DNA of 64,000 nt. Source: Faecalicatena contorta. GTDB lineage: Bacteria; Bacillota; Clostridia; Lachnospirales; Lachnospiraceae. A model generated the notes under the pieces. It had not been told where the DNA came from and ran no database searches. It saw only the letters and a list, made by a program, of their open reading frames with translations. Positions 26,355-35,329 of the stretch are shown piece by piece. The stretch lies in the NCBI RefSeq assembly GCF_039521745.1, contig NZ_BAAACT010000153.1; one strand, given 5' to 3'. The stretch's first letter is position 1. Each line of letters opens with the position of its first letter. A program made the position numbers and the translations under genes.

Positions 26355-28658
26355 GTGAATTCTATGCAAAAACGACTTGGGAATATGAATAAAAACGTCT
26401 CAGCCCTGGTAGAATGTCTTATCTGGTTTTCGTGCGGAATTGTAGTCATATCCCCTTTGTTGGGTACCCTGTTTGAATTTGCAGGTTTAAAATGGGGCTG
26501 GTTTCCTTTCACCCTTATTATTCTGGCCAGTGCAGCAGTGGCTGTTATAATGCGGAATAAGCAGATATTCTTTATCGAATCATGGTATGAGTTGCTCTTT
26601 TTTATCTTATTTCTTCTGGGCCTTGTTTTTATATATGGCCAATATTCGCCCATTTTGGAAATCCGGCAGGATCCGGCAGTTTATTTGATGAAAGCGCTTA
26701 ATCTGCTTAATTACGGACATACGTATGCTCCGGCAGGGACAATTCAGGAACTCGTGGAACAGGGAGTCCTGTCGGCAAAAATGGTGACAGAATCGTCTGC
26801 GCTGCAGAATGGAACGATGTATTTGGACGGAAAGTGGTTTACCGATTTTTATCCGGGAGGGGCTTTCTTTTATGCTATGATTGGACAGGTCAGCAAGCGT
26901 CTCATTTTCTATGCACCAAGTATGCTCATGGCAGGCAACGGGGTTCTTATGTTTTTTGCAGTAAAGCGCCTGACAGCCAGTCAGAGTATGATCAGCAGGA
27001 CACTATTAACGGCCGCCTTTTATGTAGCGCCGGTTATTGTATGGTTTGGCCGCGGGACTTATACGGAACCGGCAGCTTTATTCCTTACCCTGCTTTTAAT
27101 TAATCTCTTGCTATCGGAGGAAGCGCCAGTCTGGGTATTAATTACGGTGTTTCTGGGTGCTTATACAACCCGTATTGACTATTTACTTATCCTTTTACTG
27201 GGAATATTTATTATTACGTATATGAACCGTCTCGCCGGAGGGATATTTACGCTGGCGGCAGTAACAGAAGTATTAATATTTAAAAATGTTTACTGGATTT
27301 ATTATAACCGGATAACGACCGAGGATATGCCGGTATTGAAATATGGCTTTGTACTTTTACTTCTAGCCTTTGTGATCAGTTTTATCATAGCGGGATGGGG
27401 AAGGGAACTTTTTGAAAAAGTTTACTATTCAAAGGCAGTAAAAGTGATCATTATTTTTATTGGCTTTGGATGTACGCTGCTGATGTACCGTGATAACATC
27501 GTGGCTCCGGAAAACTATCAGACAGCTATCATCCACGAGCGAAATCTTATGACCTACGCAGAGCATATATGGGATCTGCTGTTTTTGGTATTTCCATCGG
27601 TGATACTTTTAATTGGTATCCTTTGTATTTATCAATTCATCCATAAAAAGGGAATACCATTGCTGGCGAGTGTCTTTCTGCTGGGAAGTATTGGGGTCTA
27701 TTTATACTTTTTTCTGGCGGCAGGAAATTCCCCCCAGCTCTATTGGATGCTTAGAAGATACTACAATATTATCCTTCCGGTGGCTTTCTTATCCTTTGTA
27801 ATATTTGTGGAGGGAATGTCGAAAAAAACAGGCTTAATAATCAGCACCGCGTGCTTTATGCTGTCACTGAATTTGTTCCTGAACAGTGGGCAGATACCGA
27901 ATTATAAAGGGATGGATAAATCCGTAGAAGCCATGGATCAAGCGCTTTCAGAAAGAAATGTCAGCAGAATATTCTATGATGAAGATATCAGATATGAAAT
28001 TTCATCACTCCTGTCTTACAGCGATGCGGAATTTATTCCAATTCCATCTGCCGCCAAGGACGAGTTTGCAGCATGGGCACAGGGGCAGGATATGGAAGGG
28101 GCAGTCTGGATTACAAATGAAGATTATGGTTCGGAGCGGGAAGAATACGGGTTTGAGTTTTCGAGAATGGGTGAAAACTACGGTGAAGTTCCTAAGGATG
28201 TGTATCATGAAGCTTATCGATTTTTTGTCTATCCGCTGGAAGACTTTATAAATATAAAAGAACTGACCAAAAATGTAGTTTATCCAAATATAAGGGTTAC
28301 AGATGTTCAGGGATTTTATGATGACGGACAATGGACCGGAGGGCAGCTGGAGATCTGTACCGGAGATATGAAAACGGACGGGTATGGGAAGCTGGAGGTA
28401 GAACTGTACGATTATGCCCATTACTGGCTGGATAGAGGGGAGTTGGAAAAACAAAAAATTGTTATGAGAATAAATGACAACATTGAACTTAAGCCATTAG
28501 AATATAAAGACCATAAGGTCATATTTGATATATCCGGGATCAATATTGGGATCAGGAAGTTAAGTATGACAATGGCTACTATAATTCCAGAAGAGGCGGG
28601 CATTGCCCAGGATACGAGAGAACTGGGACTGGCTGTTAAAAAAATTGTTATGCAGTGA
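26355..28658 (+). CDS. GT-C-like polytopic membrane glycosyltransferase (paralogue of 50995)
   Basis: 767 residues from GTG 26355 behind AGGAGGA. About twelve hydrophobic helices cover residues 15-490. The first large outer loop carries an acidic residue in IRQDPAVYLMKALNLLNYG, the position of the catalytic Asp in GT-C enzymes. FTDFYPGGAFFYAMIG and WFGRGTYTEPAALFLTL are shared with the protein at 50995 (PDFYSGSAFFYAICG, WFGRSSSTEPTALFFWL). The last roughly 120 residues form an extra soluble beta-rich domain absent from the paralogue. I infer transfer of a sugar from a polyprenyl-phosphate donor to an exported glycan. It could instead be a polymerase-like protein; no clear Wzy is present. Confidence 0.7.
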   Translation: MNSMQKRLGNMNKNVSALVECLIWFSCGIVVISPLLGTLFEFAGLKWGWFPFTLIILASAAVAVIMRNKQIFFIESWYELLFFILFLLGLVFIYGQYSPILEIRQDPAVYLMKALNLLNYGHTYAPAGTIQELVEQGVLSAKMVTESSALQNGTMYLDGKWFTDFYPGGAFFYAMIGQVSKRLIFYAPSMLMAGNGVLMFFAVKRLTASQSMISRTLLTAAFYVAPVIVWFGRGTYTEPAALFLTLLLINLLLSEEAPVWVLITVFLGAYTTRIDYLLILLLGIFIITYMNRLAGGIFTLAAVTEVLIFKNVYWIYYNRITTEDMPVLKYGFVLLLLAFVISFIIAGWGRELFEKVYYSKAVKVIIIFIGFGCTLLMYRDNIVAPENYQTAIIHERNLMTYAEHIWDLLFLVFPSVILLIGILCIYQFIHKKGIPLLASVFLLGSIGVYLYFFLAAGNSPQLYWMLRRYYNIILPVAFLSFVIFVEGMSKKTGLIISTACFMLSLNLFLNSGQIPNYKGMDKSVEAMDQALSERNVSRIFYDEDIRYEISSLLSYSDAEFIPIPSAAKDEFAAWAQGQDMEGAVWITNEDYGSEREEYGFEFSRMGENYGEVPKDVYHEAYRFFVYPLEDFINIKELTKNVVYPNIRVTDVQGFYDDGQWTGGQLEICTGDMKTDGYGKLEVELYDYAHYWLDRGELEKQKIVMRINDNIELKPLEYKDHKVIFDISGINIGIRKLSMTMATIIPEEAGIAQDTRELGLAVKKIVMQ

Positions 28659-28676
28659 TTCAACAGAGGATAAAAG

Positions 28677-29786
28677 ATGCAGATATCTATTTTACAATGT
28701 ATGGCCATCACATTTGTGGTGGTTGGCCATATTGGCGGAGCGAGCGTACTGGGGGAGTGGTTTCCTATTTATTCTTTCCATATGCCGCTGTGGTTTTTCA
28801 TTAGCGGATATCTTTATAATGAAAAAGTAGAATTGAATTATAGAAGTTTTGTATGGAAAAAAATAAAAAGACTGGTGATCCCATATTTTGTTCTAAATAC
28901 CTGTTATGGACTGATCGCGGCTTTCTTGACTCTTAGGCATATTATTGATTATGGGGTCGAACTGAACTTATATAGTTTACTGATTAAGCCATGGCAGGAG
29001 GGAAACCAATTTGGCATTGACTTAGCCGGTTGGTTTGTATTATGTTTATTTTTGATTCAGATAATTTATGTGTTGTTGAGAAAAATTGTATTTAAAACCA
29101 GTTTCATGAATGAATATAATTTTTTTGTGCTTTTGCTGGTATGTGGAATTGCCGGAGTTACAGCGGCATGCCATGGATACAGATCCGGGTGGTGGCTGAC
29201 TGTTATACGAGTGTTGTATGCACTCCCGTTTTACCATGCAGGGAGAATGTATCACATACAGTGGGAAAAAAAGCCGGCTTTAAGCAATGGAAAATATTTC
29301 TTACTGGTATTTTTGATCTCATATGGAGCTCAGGTCATAAGCCATAACCATTTATTTATCGGTGTTTGGAATGCTGATTTCAACAAACTCGGGGAATATC
29401 CGTTTGTGGCTTATATAACACCGATAGCCGGAATCATGTTCTGGATACGGATTGCTAATATAATAGGACAGCATTTTGAAAACAATAAATTCATTTATTT
29501 TATGAGCAGAAATACATGGACCGTTATGATGCACCATCAGTTTGTCCTATTGATCATTAATTATTGCCTTTTAAAGGTACATCAATGTAATATAGGGATT
29601 TTGGAAACATTTGATGTCACTGGGTTCAGGGAAAATCCCTGGTATACATATCAGTTTTTCGACAACAGCAATTCACTTATTATATTTTCTGTATTGGGAA
29701 TAGTAATTCCATTGGCAGTTAAATATATTTTGTTGAAGTTTGCGAAAAGAAACTGTGCAGCCAGAATTATTTCCCGTATTTACTAA
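28677..29786 (+). CDS. Acyltransferase family 3 membrane protein
   Basis: 369 residues with about ten hydrophobic helices, of the Acyl_transf_3 (PF01757) family that O-acylates surface sugars. The first helix holds the expected histidine in FVVVGHIGG, and SFHMPLWFFISGYLYNEK is a hallmark of the family. ATG 28677 lies 18 bp after the preceding stop with AGAGGAT upstream, so it is co-transcribed with the GT-C-like gene. It probably adds acetyl or another acyl group to the polymer made by this locus. Confidence 0.9.
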   Translation: MQISILQCMAITFVVVGHIGGASVLGEWFPIYSFHMPLWFFISGYLYNEKVELNYRSFVWKKIKRLVIPYFVLNTCYGLIAAFLTLRHIIDYGVELNLYSLLIKPWQEGNQFGIDLAGWFVLCLFLIQIIYVLLRKIVFKTSFMNEYNFFVLLLVCGIAGVTAACHGYRSGWWLTVIRVLYALPFYHAGRMYHIQWEKKPALSNGKYFLLVFLISYGAQVISHNHLFIGVWNADFNKLGEYPFVAYITPIAGIMFWIRIANIIGQHFENNKFIYFMSRNTWTVMMHHQFVLLIINYCLLKVHQCNIGILETFDVTGFRENPWYTYQFFDNSNSLIIFSVLGIVIPLAVKYILLKFAKRNCAARIISRIY

Positions 29787-29868
29787 AAAAAGTATTTTAG
29801 TACTGAACGATCTTTCCAAAATAAGAGAGGATGCCCCCTTTTGTGGAAATTCTTAATAATATGAAATC

Positions 29869-29897
29869 TTGTCGTTTGGATTATTAGGTGATATACT
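29869..29897 (+). promoter_or_regulatory. Promoter of the 29961-35166 gene group
   Basis: TTGTCG (29869-29874), a 17-bp spacer ending in TGA, and TATACT (29892-29897). Confidence 0.6.
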
Positions 29898-29960
29898 AGT
29901 TGAAAATGAGTAAGAAAGGAAAAGTATGAACGCAGAAGGATGTTCATATGAAGTTGATTA

Positions 29961-31166
29961 ATGAGTAAAGTAAAAAAAATCATGGTTTTAAATCCATATG
30001 TGGCTACACTGGGCGGCGGCGAGAAGCATATGGGATACCTCTGCCAGTTTATGGAAGAGTATTACAATTATGATGTGGATATCGATATCGTAGTTTTCAA
30101 TTATAATGAAGTGGATGTTTTTGCACCGGATTTTGTGACAATTGATGATGTGAATAAGCAATTCGGACTGAATCTGAGGAAGACTAAAATCAGGAAGGTA
30201 GACTTGAAAAATCCACAGAATATCGTGGAAGTTCTGCTCCACAGAAAAAAGGTGGAAGATATAACAGCAGAATATGACCTGTTTATTAATTTTATGTTTA
30301 TGAGCAAGCACATAGGCAAAGCAAAGGTTAATATTTATGAGTGTATGTTTCCGCGCCCGCCATTTGTACCAAGAGCTTGGTGGAAGAAAAAGGTGGCGTT
30401 TACTGAACGTAAACATGATCATGATTACTACCACAGTTATGATTATTTTATTTCTAACTCGGAGTACACCAAGAATTGGGCCGAAACATACTGGGGGACT
30501 GCTGTACCGAATATCGTAATTTATCCTCCTGTATTTTCGGAGGAAGAAATTAAAGATAAATACCAGGAAAGTGAAAAGAAGAATATTATTATAAGCTGCG
30601 GAAGATTCTTTGTGGCCTCACACAGCAAAAAGCAGCTGGAACTGGTCAGATTTTTCGTAAAAAATTACGAAATATTCAAGACCTATGAATACCATCTTGT
30701 AGGGGCTGTATTTGAGGATAAAAAGGATCTTGCATATTTAAAACGTATCAAGCATCTGGCAGCACAGGTGGATAACGTTTTTATTCACGAGAATTGTCCC
30801 TATGAAGAACTGATGGATCTGTATAAAAAGGCAAAGATATTCTGGCACGGAACCGGCTATGGTGTCTTAGAAGGCCTGGAACCGCAAAAGATGGAGCATT
30901 TTGGAATTACTACTATTGAAGCAATGAGCAACGGCGCTGTGCCGGTAGTTATTAATAAAGGCGGGCAGAAAGAGACCGTAGTGGAAGGCGTGACCGGGTT
31001 TAAGTGGGATACCGAGGATGAATGCATTGAAAAGACAAGGAAACTGATAGAGGATGACAATTTAAGAAAGGAAATGGCCGAGAAATCGGCGGTACGTGCT
31101 AATGAGTATTCAATCGAAAAATTTTATGAAAGACATAGGGAAATATTTAGAATGTTACACATATGA
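29961..31166 (+). CDS. Glycosyltransferase, GT4 family
   Basis: 401 residues, GT-B fold. The N-terminal MVLNPYVATLGGGEKHMGYL is the glycine-rich loop of GT4 enzymes, with similarity in style to ALG11-like mannosyltransferases. The C-terminal half has IISCGRFFVASHSKKQLELV and the donor site EHFGITTIEAMSNGAVPVVI with the EX7E motif. ATG 29961 has only a weak binding site. The 3' end overlaps the next glycosyltransferase. Given the GDP-mannose genes that follow, it may be a mannosyltransferase; that is inference. Confidence 0.9.
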   Translation: MSKVKKIMVLNPYVATLGGGEKHMGYLCQFMEEYYNYDVDIDIVVFNYNEVDVFAPDFVTIDDVNKQFGLNLRKTKIRKVDLKNPQNIVEVLLHRKKVEDITAEYDLFINFMFMSKHIGKAKVNIYECMFPRPPFVPRAWWKKKVAFTERKHDHDYYHSYDYFISNSEYTKNWAETYWGTAVPNIVIYPPVFSEEEIKDKYQESEKKNIIISCGRFFVASHSKKQLELVRFFVKNYEIFKTYEYHLVGAVFEDKKDLAYLKRIKHLAAQVDNVFIHENCPYEELMDLYKKAKIFWHGTGYGVLEGLEPQKMEHFGITTIEAMSNGAVPVVINKGGQKETVVEGVTGFKWDTEDECIEKTRKLIEDDNLRKEMAEKSAVRANEYSIEKFYERHREIFRMLHI

Positions 31167-32349
31167 TGTATCTGTAATTATTGTTAATTATAATGGGAAA
31201 CGTTATATAGACACTTTATTTGAATCGTTAAAAAGGGTGAAACATGTTGACTTTTCTTTCGAAGTCGTATTTGTTGATAATAACTCATCAGACGATTCAG
31301 TAGAATATCTGCGGTCTCTGCTGCCTGATATGCCATTCAGAGTTAAAATCGTGGAGAGCAGAAAGAACATGGGATTTGCAGGCGGCAACAACCGGGGAGT
31401 AGCGGCAAGCAGGGGCGAGTTCACTGTCCTGTTAAACAGCGATACTGCTGTTGAACCGGATTGGCTGGGAGAACTGTTTCATGCGATTAAAGACAGATCA
31501 TGTGTGAGTATGGTTAACTCGAAGCTTTTGTTCTTTTATGATTTTGTGAAGGTCAGCTTTAACAGTGGTTCTAAGGTTAGGATATCCGATCGTGTCATGC
31601 TGAACGGTGAACCTTATAGTATTGAGGATAAATACTGCAAGAACATACAGCGGGACGGGAAAACGATTAAATGCCGTGAGCAAACCTTGATTTATCTGCC
31701 AATATATAAAAAAGATGAGGATCTGAGCATAGAACTCGATATTGTCAAAGCGAATGTCAAAGAGATCTGGGTTGGAGACAGGAAGTGTTCCATTGAAGAC
31801 GGCAGTGTGAAAACCGTTATGACGGCGGAAGAGCTGGAAAGCTGTAAAAAGGCCCTGATCCAGAACGCTGGTTCCGGCATTAATGAAGCCTTTGACGGAT
31901 ATGATATTGGTTCAGGAGATGAGGACGGCGAAAAATACAATCAGCCATATGAAATAAATAATGCCTGCGGAGCCTCACTGATCATGCGGAGAGACGAGTT
32001 TATCCGAGCAGGGATGTTTGATTCACGCTTTTTTATGTATTATGAAGATACGGACTTGTCTTATCGAATGAAATTAGGAAAAAGGAAGATTATGTATTGT
32101 CCCACATCCGTCGTAAGACATATTCATACAGGCAGCAGTACAGAATGGTCACCACTTTTTACGTATCATGTATATAGGAATAAGCTGCTGTTTGTTTACA
32201 AGAATATATCTAAAATCCAATACTTGAGATCTTTCCTGCAGCTTTACAGACAGGGGAAAAGAGAGAACAATTTATATAAGATGTGCGGATGCAAGGATTC
32301 ACTGAAGATTATAATGAAGCTGAAAAAGAATACCACATTCCGTTGGTAG
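31126..32349 (+). CDS. Glycosyltransferase, GT2 family, with internal insertion
   Basis: About 407 residues if started at ATG 31126; GTG 31096 and ATG 31102 are alternatives and none has a strong binding site. Start of the catalytic domain: DVSVIIVNYNGKRYIDTL. Donor site: VLLNSDTAVEPDW. Acceptor/base site: FFMYYEDTDLSYRMKLG, then HIHTGSSTEWS. Between the two sites lies an insertion of about 130 residues (from VNSKLLFFYDF to the NNACGASLIMRR segment) that most GT2 rhamnosyltransferase-like proteins lack. It overlaps the GT4 gene by about 40 bp and is followed within 12 bp by manC, so the genes are one operon. Confidence 0.87.
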   Translation: MKDIGKYLECYTYDVSVIIVNYNGKRYIDTLFESLKRVKHVDFSFEVVFVDNNSSDDSVEYLRSLLPDMPFRVKIVESRKNMGFAGGNNRGVAASRGEFTVLLNSDTAVEPDWLGELFHAIKDRSCVSMVNSKLLFFYDFVKVSFNSGSKVRISDRVMLNGEPYSIEDKYCKNIQRDGKTIKCREQTLIYLPIYKKDEDLSIELDIVKANVKEIWVGDRKCSIEDGSVKTVMTAEELESCKKALIQNAGSGINEAFDGYDIGSGDEDGEKYNQPYEINNACGASLIMRRDEFIRAGMFDSRFFMYYEDTDLSYRMKLGKRKIMYCPTSVVRHIHTGSSTEWSPLFTYHVYRNKLLFVYKNISKIQYLRSFLQLYRQGKRENNLYKMCGCKDSLKIIMKLKKNTTFRW

Positions 32350-32360
32350 AGAGGGATATA

Positions 32361-33428
32361 ATGAGAACATTTGGAGTAATTATGGCCGGGGGCGGTGGAA
32401 CCAGATTCTGGCCTTTGAGCAGAAGAGAGCGTCCTAAGCAGTTATTAAACCTTACTGGCAGAGATTTAATGATCAATGAAACAATAGACAGAATAAACAG
32501 TGTAATTGGCCGTAATAATATTTATATTGTTACAAATACGAGTCAGGGTAAAGCGATGTGTGAGGCGGTATATGGCAGACTTGAGGATAAAAATATTATT
32601 CTGGAGCCTGCTGCCAGAAATACTGCGGCATGTATCGGATATGCTGCTGTAAGGATCGAAGCAGAGTTTGGCGGAGGCATTATGTGTGTATTTCCGGCTG
32701 ACCACTATATTCAGGATGAACATGGCTTCTCAAAGATACTGGAGGCTGCTGTCGCAGAGGCAGAAGCAGAAGACGCGCTGTTTACAATTGGAATCGAACC
32801 TACATTTCCCTCCACTGGATACGGGTATATCAATTACCAGAAGGACAGCCAGGGGCAGGCAAAGAAGGTAAAACAATTTGTTGAAAAGCCATGTCTGGAG
32901 AAGGCAGAACAGTATCTGAAAAGCGGTGACTATGCATGGAACAGTGGAATGTTTGTCTGGAAGACATCGGTTATTTTGGATGAGATTAAAAAATATATTC
33001 CGGATATGTATGAAAAATTAATGTTGATTAAAGACAGCATAGGAACCGATGCTGAAGCGGAGACTATCGAAAAAGTGTATCCGGAGATTCCGAAAATATC
33101 CATCGATTATGGCGTTATGGAAAAATCGGATAAGGTCATGGTTTTTTCGGGAGAGTTTGGGTGGAATGATGTTGGAAGCTGGGATACACTGGAGGCAGTC
33201 CATACAAAGGATGAAAACGGTAATATATTTATAGGGGAACATGTAGACATCGATACCAAGGGTTCGGTTGTTTATGCCGGAGGGAAGATGGTCACAACAA
33301 TCGGAGTTTCAAATCTGGTTATCGTGGAGACTGACAACGCTTTGCTTGTCTGTGACAAATCTAGAGCGCAGGAAGTTAAGAAACTGGTCGAGCAATTCGA
33401 AAAGAGTGGGCAGGAAGAGTATTTGTAG
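32361..33428 (+). CDS. manC: Mannose-1-phosphate guanylyltransferase, short form
   Basis: 355 residues from ATG 32361 (AGAGAGG upstream); the frame is open from 32283 but that part overlaps the preceding gene. It makes GDP-mannose from GTP and mannose 1-phosphate. The N-terminal signature is IMAGGGGTRFWPLSR, with RPKQLLNL close behind. Also present are PADHYI, then FVEKP and YAWNSGMFVW, all typical of GMP. It lacks the C-terminal type II isomerase domain. A second GMP module occurs in the fusion at 35330. Confidence 0.93.
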   Translation: MRTFGVIMAGGGGTRFWPLSRRERPKQLLNLTGRDLMINETIDRINSVIGRNNIYIVTNTSQGKAMCEAVYGRLEDKNIILEPAARNTAACIGYAAVRIEAEFGGGIMCVFPADHYIQDEHGFSKILEAAVAEAEAEDALFTIGIEPTFPSTGYGYINYQKDSQGQAKKVKQFVEKPCLEKAEQYLKSGDYAWNSGMFVWKTSVILDEIKKYIPDMYEKLMLIKDSIGTDAEAETIEKVYPEIPKISIDYGVMEKSDKVMVFSGEFGWNDVGSWDTLEAVHTKDENGNIFIGEHVDIDTKGSVVYAGGKMVTTIGVSNLVIVETDNALLVCDKSRAQEVKKLVEQFEKSGQEEYL

Positions 33429-33447
33429 TATTAGAAAGAGGAAGCAG

Positions 33448-35166
33448 ATGAATTATCAGGAAAAATATAAGTTATGGTGCACAGACGAATATTTCGATGA
33501 AAAGACAAGAAGAGAGCTGCAGGCTCTCGAAGGTGACAGCAGCGAGATTGAGGATAGATTCTACAAGGATCTGGAATTCGGGACAGGTGGACTAAGAGGT
33601 GTTCTTGGCGCAGGAAGCAATCGGATGAATGTTTACACGGTTCGCAAAGCAACACAGGGGCTGGCAAATTTTATTCTTAAAAATGCAGGTAACAGGGCGA
33701 AAAAGGTTGCAATTGCCTATGACTCCAGAATCATGTCTGAAGAATTTGCGGAGGAAGCGGCTCTGTGCCTGAACGCGAATGGGATTGAGACATATAGATT
33801 TGCGGGGCTCCGTCCGACACCGGAGCTGTCTTTCGCTGTCAGGCAGCTTGGGTGCATTGCAGGAATCGTAATCACAGCAAGCCATAATCCGCGGGAATAC
33901 AATGGATATAAGGTATACTGGAGTGACGGAGGGCAGATTACCACACCCCTTGATAAAGAAATCATCCGCGAAGTAAATGCAATTCAGGAGTATTCTTATG
34001 CCAAAAGCATGAAGCAGGAGGAAGCGGCGGCTAAGGGGCTTTATCATTTGATCGATGAGGAGATGGATTATCTTTATATCAGTGAATTAAAAAAGCTTGT
34101 ATTAAATCCGGAAATTACAAGATCAGAGGGGAAAGAGCTTAAAATTGTTTACACACCGCTCCATGGCACTGGAAATATGCTTGTCAGAAGGATTTTAAAA
34201 GAAATCGGTTTTGAACATGTATTCGTAGTTCCGGAACAGGAAAAGCCGGATGGGAATTTCCCTACAGTAGCCTATCCGAATCCGGAGGATCCTAATGCAT
34301 TTGAGCTTGCTCTAAAATATGCAAAAGAGCAGCAGGCGGATATAGTTATGGCCACGGATCCGGATGCAGACAGGCTGGGAATATACGCAAGGACGGAGAG
34401 CGGAGAATATGCAGCGTTTACCGGAAATATGTCCGGTGCTCTGATCTGTGAATATATTCTGAGTCAGAAAAAGACAAAAGGAGCGCTTCCTTCAAACGGA
34501 GCAATCGTATCTACGATTGTTACGAGCGATATGGTAAAGGCGGCCGCAGACTATTATGGAATGCATTTTGTGGAAACTCTGACAGGATTTAAGTTTATCG
34601 GTGAACAGATTAAGCAGTTTGAGGAACAGGGATCGTATCAATATCTGTTCGGAATGGAAGAAAGTTACGGATGTCTGCCGGGAACATATGCGAGAGATAA
34701 GGATGCCGTTGCAGCCGTTATGATGCTGAGTGAGGCAGCTGCCTTTTATAAAAATCAGGGCAGGAATCTGTGGGATCAAATGCTGCAGATTTATAAGAAG
34801 TATGGATTTTACAAAGAGGCTCTGGAAACAATGACTTTTAAAGGAAAAGAAGGCGCTGCTAGAATTCAGACGCTGGTAGAAAAATTCAGGGAAAATCCTC
34901 CGGAACAGATGGCAGATTTTGAAGTGCTGAGAATAAGAGATTATAACAGAAGCATAATTTCGGACAGGCTCAGCGGAGAAAAAGAGGAGACCTGTCTTCC
35001 GAAGTCCAATGTGTTATACTTCGAACTTTCCCGGGGAGCCTGGTTCTGCGTAAGGCCGTCTGGAACAGAGCCAAAGATTAAGTATTACTTTGGAGTGATT
35101 GGCCAGTCAATGGAACAGGCAGAAGAAGAACTGAAAAAACTGCGGGATGCTGTTATCAATTTTTAG
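33448..35166 (+). CDS. Phosphohexomutase (phosphomannomutase/phosphoglucomutase)
   Basis: 572 residues from ATG 33448 (AAAGAGGAAG upstream); the open frame back to 33268 is a shadow over manC. It belongs to the alpha-D-phosphohexomutase superfamily, PgcA-like long form. Visible: FGTGGLRGVLGAGSNRMN; the phosphoserine loop TASHNP with Ser145; metal-binding DPDADRLG; the sugar-specificity loop GMEESYGCLPG; and the phosphate-binding RPSGTEPKIK. It interconverts hexose 6- and 1-phosphates, most likely mannose here given the two GMP modules around it, although glucose (for UDP-glucose and Ugd) is equally possible. A terminator follows. Confidence 0.92.
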   Translation: MNYQEKYKLWCTDEYFDEKTRRELQALEGDSSEIEDRFYKDLEFGTGGLRGVLGAGSNRMNVYTVRKATQGLANFILKNAGNRAKKVAIAYDSRIMSEEFAEEAALCLNANGIETYRFAGLRPTPELSFAVRQLGCIAGIVITASHNPREYNGYKVYWSDGGQITTPLDKEIIREVNAIQEYSYAKSMKQEEAAAKGLYHLIDEEMDYLYISELKKLVLNPEITRSEGKELKIVYTPLHGTGNMLVRRILKEIGFEHVFVVPEQEKPDGNFPTVAYPNPEDPNAFELALKYAKEQQADIVMATDPDADRLGIYARTESGEYAAFTGNMSGALICEYILSQKKTKGALPSNGAIVSTIVTSDMVKAAADYYGMHFVETLTGFKFIGEQIKQFEEQGSYQYLFGMEESYGCLPGTYARDKDAVAAVMMLSEAAAFYKNQGRNLWDQMLQIYKKYGFYKEALETMTFKGKEGAARIQTLVEKFRENPPEQMADFEVLRIRDYNRSIISDRLSGEKEETCLPKSNVLYFELSRGAWFCVRPSGTEPKIKYYFGVIGQSMEQAEEELKKLRDAVINF

Positions 35167-35186
35167 AAAGATTAATATAAAGTATA

Positions 35187-35228
35187 AGTTCTCCGGCGGA
35201 TAATATGAACCGGAGAACTTTTCTTCTT
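35187..35228 (+). terminator. Terminator after the phosphohexomutase
   Basis: AAGTTCTCCGG (35187-35197) and CCGGAGAACTT (35210-35220) form a perfect 11-bp stem with a 12-nt loop, followed by TTCTTCTT. Confidence 0.88.
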
Positions 35229-35252
35229 ATCGGAAAGTTAAGCGCAGCCGGG

Positions 35253-35281
35253 TTGAAAAGTCGGAAGTAACGTGTTAGAAT
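35253..35281 (+). promoter_or_regulatory. Promoter of the ManC-ManA fusion gene
   Basis: TTGAAA (35253-35258), a 17-bp spacer and TAGAAT (35276-35281), between a terminator and the gene at 35330. Confidence 0.65.
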
Positions 35282-35329
35282 AGCCGGAGTGCCAGAAAAT
35301 GTAAATAACGAAGTGGAGGAAATCAGTCA

